DNA from: Piscicola geometra
Lineage: Eukaryota; Annelida; Clitellata; Hirudinida; Piscicolidae
Direction: 5' to 3'
Length of the DNA: 64,000 nt
Assembly: GCA_943735955.1 (NCBI GenBank)
Contig: OX030969.1
Span: forward strand, 2,036,087-2,100,086
Positions 10,825 through 20,447 of the stretch are shown piece by piece. The notes beneath the pieces are model-generated. The model was not told the origin of the DNA and did no database searches. It saw only the letters and a list, made by a program, of their open reading frames with translations. Each line of letters starts with the position of its first letter. Within the stretch, counting starts at the first letter, position 1. A program made the translations under genes and the position numbers.

Positions 10825-10943
10825 TAACTCTGGTTTCTCTTCATTCCACGTACAAATCTTTCGCCTTTTACTAAAGATTTCCGTGGAGGGGAACATTCGA
10901 ATGAGTGTTCTTTCATTTCTTGCTGGCCCCTCACGGGGCTAAC
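10825..10943 (+). ncRNA. U5 snRNA, copy 5
   Basis: Essentially identical to copy 3 through the RNA: loop I, ATTTCTTG Sm-like site and GGCCCC/GGGGCT stem. Flanks match copy 2, so gene body and flank have different nearest relatives, a hint of gene conversion among copies. Confidence 0.96.
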
Positions 10944-11184
10944 TCGTAATTAACAAAACATGGGCTCAGTTACGATGTAACATTATCACATAGCTTCTAC
11001 CGATCTATTTGTGTAAATATTTTGCTGATTTAAATATTATTCGAGTTAACACATCTTTTTGAAATTCTAGATTTACGTTACCATACCAGATTGTTCTGAT
11101 ACCGATAATGTGCGGAAACCATAATTTTTTGCGAAACTATTTTATTAGACACTAGTAGTAGTAGTGGTAGTCTTCATAGTGCCT

Positions 11185-11895
11185 TTGTCTCGACACTTCA
11201 TATATTTTTCTTCATCACCCCCTTTCTCTTCTCTCCCTCTGTCTCCAGATCGTTCCCACACTTCTCAGCATCACTTCTTCCATCCTCCGACCTTCCTCCT
11301 GGTATCCAAGGACCCCTTCCATCGGGTCCTGTTCTCCACGCTCCCTTCTCCAAACCGTCAGCCATTCTTCTCTCCACTCTTCATACAACCCACACTCCAG
11401 CAAAACGTGCCTCTCATTCTCTTCCTCACCACAAACACACTTTCTATCCTCCTTCTCGTACTTCCAGCGCACAATTTCATTATTCCTTACCGTCAAGCTA
11501 TCCCCCCTGCACTTCATCCTAACTTTCGCTCCATCTGAATTATCTTAAAATTTTTCCAACTTTCTGCTTTCTGACTTCTCCCCACGGTCTCTTTTTAGTC
11601 TTTCACTTTCCTGAATCCTATTCCCCCCTTCCTCCCTTCCCCTTTGTTGGATCTTTTTCACCAGTTCCCTTCCCTCCATCCTTCCGACCTCCCTTTCTGA
11701 AACGCCCATCATAAACACTCTTGCTCGTGCGCTTTTCCCTCCACGCACCATTCGGCTCATAACCTCCACACCCAATTTTTTTCCCAAGTTGGCTACACTT
11801 CTCCACCATTTAGATTTATTACCTATCTCCTCTAGACCAGCTCTACCTACTCTTTCTATTATATCTTTCCCTTCTAATTCATTATCAATTATAAT
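11185..11895 (-). mobile_element. LINE C-terminal fragment in unit 2
   Basis: Duplicate of the fragment at 5825-6530. Here the upstream frame is better kept (VEVMSRMVRGGKSARARVF near 11770-11710), followed after a frameshift by the zinc-knuckle-like CVCGEEENERHVLLEC. Stops at 11215. Confidence 0.75.
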
Positions 11896-11915
11896 TGGTA
11901 GTTTTTATTTAACCC

Positions 11916-12918
11916 CTTTACCGCCGCTATAATAACAACTCAAGCAAAAGGGAAAAAAATTATTTCATAATTTTAAAGGGGAAAAAATGTTGAAAAAACG
12001 CAACATGAGCGAGAAGTGTGACATACTTATGTACAGTAAGAAATCATCAATAAATGGATTCAAACGACATTTATTAAAACAGAAATAATTTTCAATTGCA
12101 AATAGTTCGATAAAATTATGACTTTTAAATATTTTATTATTTATAATAATAATAATTATTATTATTTTAATTACAACAAAGCAAATTATTTAAAGTGAAT
12201 TACAACAGCACTCATAAACTGTCGTGCTGTTTCAAAAACGACATTGACGACGAATGTTATCTTTATTTTAATTTTATAATCAACTTAAGAGAGGTTAAAA
12301 ATGATATTTTCTTCAATAATTTTCGAGTTTGAAGCATTTCCAGTTTGGAATTTTTTTTCGAAATATAAAAATCAACATTCATCTACAAAATTCAACTTTT
12401 AATTTTAATTTTATACATTTACAATACATTAACATTAAATTAATAATTTTATTATTTTTATAATAACTATTGTAATGAATGACTAGGCTTAATAAAAATC
12501 ATATGAAATCATTATACGTCAAAATTGCGAAAACGCACCATTGATTTTTAAAAGCATTGGAAACCTTTTAAAAATTATTTTGAATGTATAAAAAACTAAT
12601 TCAAGTATTAACTATCTAAATTTGTATAAAAATACTAAAATCGAATGAAAAAACTGAAAAGTTATCTAAGCGAGGAAAGATTATTTTGAGACATTTTAAA
12701 TGTGAACAGGAAATAAAAGATGATAAATAATAAAATAAAAAATTTGAAATTTAACTTATGAATTTAAAATGTATTGTAAAAAATATGTGAAAAAACTCGG
12801 TATTATAAGAGCAAGAAAATATAACAATTGATGTTGCAAAACGCAACAGTTGCGGTAAATAATAAATTTTTTATACCAAAGTTGAGCCCCCCAGCATTTT
12901 TGGCTGGTTGCGCCCTTG
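11916..12918 (-). mobile_element. Palindrome-rich GCGCAACC element, unit 2
   Basis: Duplicate of 6550-7612, ~1.0 kb, with the same hairpins and AT-rich body. It lacks part of the CGGGTAGCGG end (a deletion after ACCGCCGCT). Confidence 0.75.
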
Positions 12919-13920
12919 TATAATACTTTAATTTATTAAGCATAATAATAATATAAAAACTAGGGAGAAAAAAATCAATATTTATCAATTCAGACTTTTG
13001 TGGATTTAGTTGAAAATTATCTTATTTTCGTACATTTAGATTTTTTTGAATTTAAAAGTATGCTAATATATTGTTTTTTTACGTTCTATAAAAGAAAGTA
13101 GGGTATTATGGAAGACCATTCAAATTATTATTAAATAGTCGTGTAATATGGGATAGGCGTTTGAAATTAATAAAAAAGCAATAAAACGTCATAAAACTTT
13201 TATTATTTTTACTTTTCTAAATTCAAAGCAACAACATGTTATAAAACTTTCATTATTATTTATTTTTTTAGAAAAAAAACTTTTTTTCAAACCTAAATAC
13301 AGAAATCAGTAAAACTTCATAAAACTTCTATTGTTTTTTTGAAATATCGAAAAAGATAATTTTGTAATTACAATATATAATAACTTTTTAAAGGTTATTG
13401 CAGGATTTGTGAATTACTAAACTTGTCGTCCGTGAATATATAGCGTCTCACATTAGCTGACATGTTAACTAGACCAAAAAATCCTTTATAAAATTGTTGA
13501 TAAAAATTTCATAATAAAAACAACCTTTTTATTGCACGTAAAAGATTAAAATTAATGTATAAATCATTTGTTACCATTCAGTTTTGAATTGTTGAAAATA
13601 TGTTTTTCAAAACTTTTGAAAGTCACAAAACTCTTTCTGGCCTGAAGCGAGCGGTAGGACAGCAATCAGCTGATTTTCTGCTCCACTTTATCATAGGAGT
13701 CTATCTTAAGCAGTTCATATTATTTTTCTTTGATTTTAAATAAAATCTTAGTCAAAACCTTGGTATTCCATATTACACGACTATCCCATAATAAACGACT
13801 TTCCTCGACCATAAACTTCCAAAACTCAAATCTTAAACATAACTAATAAACTTCATAGATTTTTAATATTTGTTTGAAAACTTTTTAATGCTACAATAAC
13901 TAAATAATTATCGTAAATTT
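12919..13920. other. AT-rich spacer of unit 2, no gene
   Basis: Counterpart of 7613-8771 without its ~180-base stretch. Contains the GACAGCAATCAGCTGATTTT block (13660) that begins the 5' flank of U5 copy 6. No coding frame seen. Confidence 0.6.
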
Positions 13921-14136
13921 AAGATGGAAGTACGAGACAATGGCTTTCTTGAGATTTTGTTGAAAAGAGAAAAAAAATACGCCAGATGGCTATTTCTTTT
14001 TGAATCCTTACGCTAGTACAGGTTATGTTTCTGTTTGTTATTAAGTGAAAACTATTGAAAGTATTATAATTATTAAAATTTTCTGATAAAATAATATTTA
14101 TGTGAAATAACAAATAATAAAAATATCTTTTAAACA

Positions 14137-14153
14137 CCTTTAGACGCAATCAG
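14137..14153 (+). promoter_or_regulatory. PSE-like element of U5 copy 6
   Basis: CCTTTAGACGCAATCAG, 36 bases before the RNA start. Confidence 0.75.
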
Positions 14154-14188
14154 ATTTTGACATATATGTTTAGAAAAATACATTTAAT

Positions 14189-14307
14189 TAACTCTGGTTT
14201 CTCTTCATTCCACGTACAAATCTTTCGCCTTTTACTAAAGATTTCCGTGGAGGGGAACATTCGAATGAGTGTTCTTTCATTTCTTTCAGACCTCACACGG
14301 GGTTAAC
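14189..14307 (+). ncRNA. U5 snRNA, copy 6
   Basis: Loop I and stem I intact. The 3' end differs: TTTCTTTCAGACC replaces the usual TTTCTTGCTGGCCCC, leaving a weaker terminal stem (ACC with GGT) and an altered Sm-like site. Perhaps a reduced-function copy. Confidence 0.93.
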
Positions 14308-14739
14308 TCATAATTAAAAACATATATGCTATGTATCTTTTCTAATCTTTTTAATATTTATTTCATTAAATGTTCTATTTTGCAAATTAACACATCTTTT
14401 CTAATTGTATAATTATTACAACTTTCCAAACTATAATTTCAACAGAAGTAAAATAGGATGGAAAGGATGGATTAGGGGGTTATGTGGAAAGGAAGGGAAT
14501 GATTATGTGGTTGAAAATGATTTAAATTAAAACAGCTCCACAATTGAATATTTTAATCTAAGTAAATTGAAGGATTATTTAATCTTGTTTTAACGCAATG
14601 TGCTAAAAGCTAATTTGAAATCAGTATAAAACAGTATTTTAATATTTGGTGACAAATGTTAATAGGAACTATTGAAGCTTCAGCAAAACTTACTTATACA
14701 AATAATCTACATTTGAAAGAGAAAAAAGAATGCATAAAT

Positions 14740-15065
14740 GATCAAATGCGAAATCTAACTAAAGCAAACAAGCTTGTCCACATTAATTGGATCTAAAGAG
14801 GCTCTTTCCGTGCTTACTATTTGCCCTGACAAGTTGAATAGACGTTCACATGGAACTCAACTTGCTAGAGATCACAAGTACTTTCTTGACAGTCTTGCAA
14901 AAGCCGAATATGTTGCTTCGTGTTTTTGCCACCAAACAAAAAGACAATTCCTCAGATTCTGTTCTATAACGTTGAATTATTGACTTTTCATCATTGAAGT
15001 ATCTTCATCTTCAGAATCTGAAGCTGAATATGTTTGCAGTCGCTTCTTTCGTGAAGGTTGTTTAT
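14740..15065. other. Conserved unidentified block, unit 2
   Basis: Counterpart of 9690-10000, with an open plus-strand frame 14774-14983 starting at a TTG (CPDKLNRRSHGTQLARDHKY within it). No family recognised. Because the unit 1 copy is broken by indels, it is probably not a conserved gene. Confidence 0.4.
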
Positions 15066-15181
15066 TTTTGGAAATTTTCATATTTTCTGGTAATTTTTCA
15101 AACTATTATAAAATATATTTATTGAAATAATATTTATAATGTTTCTACAAAATAAAAAATCATTAAAATATCCATTCATTA

Positions 15182-15198
15182 CCTTAAAACGCAATCAG
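15182..15198 (+). promoter_or_regulatory. PSE-like element of U5 copy 7
   Basis: CCTTAAAACGCAATCAG, 30 bases before the RNA start, as in copy 4. Confidence 0.7.
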
Positions 15199-15227
15199 TT
15201 ATATATGTTAGAAACTATTTTTACAAT

Positions 15228-15346
15228 TAACTCTGGTTTCTCTTCCCTCCACGTACAAATCTTTCGCCTTTTACTTAAGATTTCCGTGGAGGGGAACATT
15301 CAAATGAGTGTTCTTTCATTTCTTGCTGGCCCCACACCGAGCTTAC
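15228..15346 (+). pseudogene. U5 snRNA, copy 7, variant or pseudogene
   Basis: Recognisable along its full length, but with changes at sites fixed in the other six: CTTCCCTCC for CTTCATTCC, TTACTTAAG for TTACTAAAG (mispairing at the top of stem I beside loop I), CATTCAAATG for CATTCGAATG, and a disrupted terminal stem (GGCCCCACACCGAGC). The 18-bp minisatellite starts about 12 bases later, so the normal 3' flank is gone. Confidence 0.85.
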
Positions 15347-15357
15347 TCATATTCTTG

Positions 15358-16275
15358 AATTATTAAAATCTTTAACTGCGTTAAAATCTTTAACTGCGTT
15401 AAAATCTTTAACTGCGTTAAAATCTTTAACTGCGTTAAAATCTTTAACTGCGTTAAAATCTTTAACTGCGTTAAAATCTTTAACTGCGTTAAAATCTTTA
15501 ACTGCGTTAAAATCTTTAACTGCGTTAAAATCTTTAACTGCGTTAAAATCTTTAACTGCGTTAAAATCTTTAACTGCGTTAAAATCTTTAACTGCGTTAA
15601 AATCTTTAACTGCGTTAAAATCTTTAACTGCGTTAAAATCTTTAACTGCGTTAAAATCTTTAACTGCGTTAAAATCTTTAACTGCGTTAAAATCTTTAAC
15701 TGCGTTAAAATCTTAAACTGCGTTAAAATCTTAAACTGCGTTAAAATCTTTAACTGCGTTAAAATCTTTAACTGCGTTAAAATCTTTAACTGCGTTAAAA
15801 TCTTTAACTGCGTTAAAATCTTTAACTGCGTTAAAATCTTTAACTGCGTTAAAATCTTTAACTGCGTTAAAATCTTTAACTGCGTTAAAATCTTTAACTG
15901 CGTTAAAATCTTTAACTGCGTTAAAATCTTTAACTGCGTTAAAATCTTTAACTGCGTTAAAATCTTTAACTGCGTTAAAATCTTTAACTGCGTTAAAATC
16001 TTTAACTGCGTTAAAATCTTTAACTGCGTTAAAATCTTTAACTGCGTTAAAATCTTTAACTGCGTTAAAATCTTTAACTGCGTTAAAATCTTTAACTGCG
16101 TTAAAATCTTTAACTGCGTTAAAATCTTTAACTGCGTTAAAATCTTTAACTGCGTTAAAATCTTTAACTGCGTTAAAATCTTTAACTGCGTTAAAATCTT
16201 CAACTGCGTTAAAATCTTTAACTGCGTTAAAATCTTTAACTGCGTTAAAATCTTTAACTGCGTTGAAATCTTCAA
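15358..16275. repeat. 18-bp minisatellite, ~50 copies
   Basis: Unit TTAAAATCTTTAACTGCG, nearly perfect for about 915 bases; variants are limited to two adjacent TCTTAAACTG units (15710-15735) and TTCAAC units near the right end. Because 18 is divisible by 3, it opens uninterrupted minus-strand frames (KILTQL and DFNAVK repeats) that are artefacts. Confidence 0.97.
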
Positions 16276-16480
16276 TTACGGATTGCAATGAATAATTGTC
16301 AATTTATTTATTTGTTTTTTTAAAAAATGTTAATTTTATATTTTATTTACAGAAAAAGAGTATAAATTGGCATTTATTCATTGCAATCCGCAATCCTCCC
16401 AACCAGCAAATCTGCGTTTCATGAACAACTTAAATCGAGTCAGGGAAGATTTAATCATAATTAAAATATTAACTCTTAAA

Positions 16481-18239
16481 GTAGCAACCCCAATCGATTT
16501 TTAAAACTTGTTCATTTAAAAAAATTGAAACGCTTAAATTGTAGATTTTGATTGACTGATTTTAAATACGTTAACCAAATTTTAATTTGTTTGTTTAAAA
16601 AAAAGTTATACCTATTTTAAAATTTAAAAAGAGCACATTTTTTGTACAGTTTTTACGTCATAATCTATAAGCAATTCACGGCCCCCTCACAAAACAGAAA
16701 TTTTGTTTTTTGTCATAACTTTTGTTTTTTTCTTCTTATATTGTTGAAAATCACTAGTTTTATTTAATTTGATATAAGGAATCAGAATTAAAAGTTAAAA
16801 GAATAATATCTTTAAAAATGATAAAGTTATTAACATTTTAAAAGCTTCACTTATGGAACAAATCAACTTTTACTTAGTTTATTCTTATTAATTATTATAT
16901 ACTTTTGTAAGGTTTGAATTAATTAGCTATTTGTTTCTAAGGAATCTAAAATTAAAATAATTTAGCCTTATATCTATTAGCAATGTTCTCAATGAATGAA
17001 AAAAACTGTTTAAATACGTTTATTCAATGTGCAAAGGCTGAAACTAATATTTAATCAATTGTTCAATCAAAAAAAAAAATTGGCATTATACCTACCATAC
17101 AGTTTTTAATAGTTTCATGTTCTTCAATAAACAAATGTCTTTTAGAAATACTATAGTTAGGGGCCTTTATTTTACATAAAACAAATTTTTTCGAGACATT
17201 CTGTTTTTCTTCTCTTGCTGGCCATTGATAATAACCAGGTTTCTTGGACGGATTAAGAAACTTCACAACTTTTTTCGCAAAAGTTGTGTAGCTCTAGCAC
17301 AACTCCTTTGCTTAGAGATTTTTCTTGTTTTAATAATCTAGTTTTAATATTTTGACATGAGATGCCAAGGGCTTCACACATAGGACCAGGGAAAGTCATT
17401 GTTAAAAGGCCTGTATGTAAAATTATGAAGTCTAAAAGTTGTTAGTGAATAGTAAATGTTATTAATTAAAAATATTAAATCTTTAAAACTTAAATTAAAA
17501 TAAAATATTCACTTACAAATCAAGAAAACAAATTAAGTTAGTTAAACGAAATATCCTGTACTATTGCAATTGAAATTCAATTATTGAATGTGTAGCAGAC
17601 GAAAAAAAATTCAGAGATGTGCTGACTTACAATTTTAACTTAATAACTTTTCAATTTTGTGTTAAGTCGAAAGCATGTACACTTTAAAATCTATTTCGCA
17701 TACTTAAAAAATGTTTTTTTAAATCTTTTTTTACAGAATTTTATTGAGTATAACTTATACTTGTTTAATAACTTTCTTAAGTAAAAACTATCTTTTTTGA
17801 TTCCCGAATTACTTAATTTAAAGCTTTGCCTCGAGTTTTCTGGTTTCTCACTTAATATTTATTCAACTTAAGAAAAATATAATTATAGATTATTTAAAGA
17901 CGAATCTAATTATATATAATTCAATATTATATGTAATTTTTTGGTTAGCGAATTAAGAAATGAATAAGTACGTATAAAAAGTAGCAGTCCCTAAATTATA
18001 GCTTTTTACTGTTACGCTAGATTCAAGGGATATTTTGATGATAATCCTTTTATTTGAAAGCTTACATAATATATAATTTATTGATAAAATACTCATTTAA
18101 AAGATAATAAAATTGTCTTTCATGCACTTGCTTTTTTATTTCGATAGAATAACGCATAACTTAAATTTTAAGACTTTTCTATAATTTTACTGTAAAACGT
18201 CACTTTTGCTCATTAGCATAAGTCGATTGGGGTTGCTAC
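16481..18239 (-). mobile_element. 1.76-kb DNA transposon with TIRs, decayed gene inside
   Basis: GTAGCAACCCCAATCGA (16481-16497) is repeated inverted at 18223-18239, with TTAAA directly flanking both sides, a plausible target duplication. Inside, on the minus strand (about 17420 to 17063), two frames offset by a frameshift read PGPMCEALGISCQNIK and KKPGYYQWPAREEKQNVSKK. I do not recognise a named transposase. The rest is AT-rich and non-coding. Confidence 0.75.
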
Positions 18240-18244
18240 TTAAA

Positions 18245-18845
18245 GATATAATACCTCATTCATGTCTTTATAAGATTGAAGTATTAAACTTGTTTCAAAT
18301 AACGGCCATTTGAAAATAAAATTTGATTGATGTTTTTTAAAATTATTAAAAATATAAAATATATGAAACGTTAAAAAAAGTGATAAACGTCAATATATCT
18401 TTCGATTTCAAAACGAAGATGAACATCTGTTTAAACATTGAAAAATGAGTAATTGAAATGATTTAATAAATAAATGAAAATAACCTTCTGACCTTACTAC
18501 GTGAGTTTCAATCGATTAACATTCTAACACGAGTGATAAAAATCATTTATTAAAAAAAAGAAGTTTAAATGTATTTGTGTGAAACGTATTCTATGTACGT
18601 GTTCAATGAACACTGTTCGTATAATTAAGTTATATAGTTCATATTAAACATAAAACTACATCTTGTAATGTGCACACACAACACTCATACACACAAATAG
18701 TTTATATAAGATGATGATTGCCTGTGTGATCAGAGCTTACTTTTTCCTGCTTCAGGTACCCACTGCACCTAGATGCGGATCAGTTTGTATAATTATTTTC
18801 AATGAGTAGGAATGGCAGGGTTTCAAACTCAGCACCAGCTGTCTT
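18245..18845. other. Upstream region of the C-type lectin, no gene
   Basis: AT-rich sequence with a short CA-rich tract (18672-18700). No coding frame. Presumably 5' regulatory DNA of the lectin gene. Confidence 0.5.
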
Positions 18846-18847
18846 CT

Positions 18848-18856
18848 CTATATATA
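18848..18856 (+). promoter_or_regulatory. TATA box of the C-type lectin gene
   Basis: CTATATATAA about 35 bases before the start codon, so the leader would be very short. Confidence 0.65.
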
Positions 18857-18888
18857 ACCCATAAAGGACTCTCAACCTCCCCTCAGAC

Positions 18889-19807
18889 ATGACCCCCTTC
18901 AAGTTGATTGCTTGTTTCCTGCTTGTGTGTCTTTGTGAAGCGGCCAGCCAAGCCACAGGTTACCACGCCATCATTCGCTTGCTTCATTGTGAAAAGCCAC
19001 TTCTTCATGCTTTCTAATTAGATTCAAACATCGAAACATAATCGTGAATTCATTTGGCAGTTTGTCCGCCAAACTTTCTAAAGGTTGGTGAAGGCTGCTA
19101 CATGGTCAGCCGACAGAAGAATAACTGGAACAGGACACAGAGTTTTTGTACAAAGAGCGGAGGATATTTGTTACAGATCACTAATGATGGAGTAATCACT
19201 GACCTGAATGCATTGAAGAAAATGAATCCTCCAGCAGCAAAGAAAAAAGGGATTCAGTTTGATGGTAATATTTTTAAACAAGGCATAAAGTATTGAAAAT
19301 TTATATTTAATAACTTATGATTTATTGACTCGTATGAACTTCTGAGCCACTTAGGCTGAGATTTGTATTCGCGCCGATGGCTACTAGGTTACATTCGAAT
19401 CAGGAACCTCAAGTCAAAGTCGCTAAGCACTCAGTTATTTGTTCACTTTACTTATAATTATAATAATATTAATTATTATTAACCTAAGTCATATGCTTTC
19501 AGTCTTTTGTCCAACTTACTGGGTAGGTGGCCGAGCGTGCAAACACGGATTTATATGGATGAACGAAGCATATGTACATCACCCAGACGTTGGGTATTAC
19601 GTACCTTCAAGATGCACAATGCCCAAGTCACCCATAAACATCGAAAAAAAGTACTGGAAAGCTGGAGAACCAAACAATGGAAGACAAGAATTTTGCGCAG
19701 AAATGGACAGCAGTTTCAAATTGAACGATCAAGTTTGTACTGAGCTTCGTTGTTTTGTATGCCAGGCAGACCCGACGGTTGAAGAGAGCGCTGTCACTGC
19801 CCCCTGA
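18889..19807 (+). CDS. Secreted C-type lectin, 3 exons, 192 aa
   Basis: Exons 18889-18958, 19061-19264 and 19503-19807; all junctions are GT-AG and phase 1, total 579 bases. Residues 1-20 or so are a signal peptide (MTPFKLIACFLLVCLC). The C-type lectin fold follows: VCPPNFLKVGEGCYMVS opening, FCTKSGGYLLQI helix region, then GEPNNGRQEFCAEM and CFVCQ at the end. The EPN triplet is the classical mannose-type Ca2+/sugar site; the later WND motif is LND. Role inferred: secreted glycan recognition, perhaps immune. An apparently complete single-domain lectin ending VEESAVTAP. A polyadenylation signal lies 50 bases after the stop. Confidence 0.9.
19340..19445 (-). mobile_element. Decayed SINE family 1 copy in lectin intron 2
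   Basis: Matches, with many changes, the inverted copy at 29750-29922: GCCACTTAGGCTG, TTCGCGCC, GGCTACTAGG, then a decayed box A region (GCACTCAGTTATTTGTTCAC). An AT-rich run follows. Confidence 0.6.
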
Positions 19808-19856
19808 AGATGCCTCAAGTTGGACATAGGAGCATTTTAACTTTAAAAGAACTTTT

Positions 19857-19862
19857 AATAAA
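19857..19862 (+). terminator. Polyadenylation signal of the lectin gene
   Basis: AATAAA 50 bases after the stop codon. Confidence 0.7.
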
Positions 19863-20447
19863 TACTTATTTGGAAATTTTGATAGCATTGTAACTATATA
19901 TTCAAGACAATGAAAAATTGATTTAATAAAATCATAAAACGCAGTGAGGTGTTTTAAATTTGTTTTTATATTCGAAAAATCATAATTTAGGACATGCGTT
20001 TTGATGATGATGATGATGATGAACACACGGAGGGAAGTGAGATGGTTCATCAATGTTGATAATTTACCATAATTTTTTTTAGGCATTTAACTTCTCGACT
20101 TTAATGTTTGTATTTGAGACCATTTTATTAATTACTTACTCATCTTATAATATTATTTTCGTTACGAAGTTCTTTCAATACTTAACATGAGTTGTTTCTT
20201 TACTCCCAGAGGCTTATTTTAGTATTCGTTTAATTTCGTGTTACAAAACTGGGACTAATTTGTGCATATGAGACGCTAGAGAATTAGGAAGATCAAATAT
20301 AACGTCTTGCTCAAAATATTTTGTTGTTCAAAATGTTTTTTATTTCGGAACGTCAAGCTCTGAATTCGCAAGAGTCTTGTTGAGACTTGAAGCTAACAAT
20401 CATTTTTGATAATTAAACTCTAATATATCATCTACTTCATTCAAAAA

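Larger units (their letters stand above)
10131..15181 (+). repeat. Tandem duplication unit 2 of the U5 array
   Basis: About 5.05 kb, same order as unit 1: U5 at 10180, 10825 and 14189, LINE tail at 11185-11895, palindrome-rich element at 11916-12918. A seventh U5 copy begins where a third unit would start, but the 18-bp minisatellite replaces what should follow. Confidence 0.9.

Noticed and set aside
14774..14983. Plus-strand 69-codon frame as a conserved gene
   Set aside because: The duplicate copy at 9730-9960 is broken by indels, so no constraint is visible.
15343..16288. Long minus-strand frames coding KILTQL or DFNAVK repeats
   Set aside because: Pure consequence of an 18-bp tandem repeat; open in more than one frame, no promoter, start context or splice signals.
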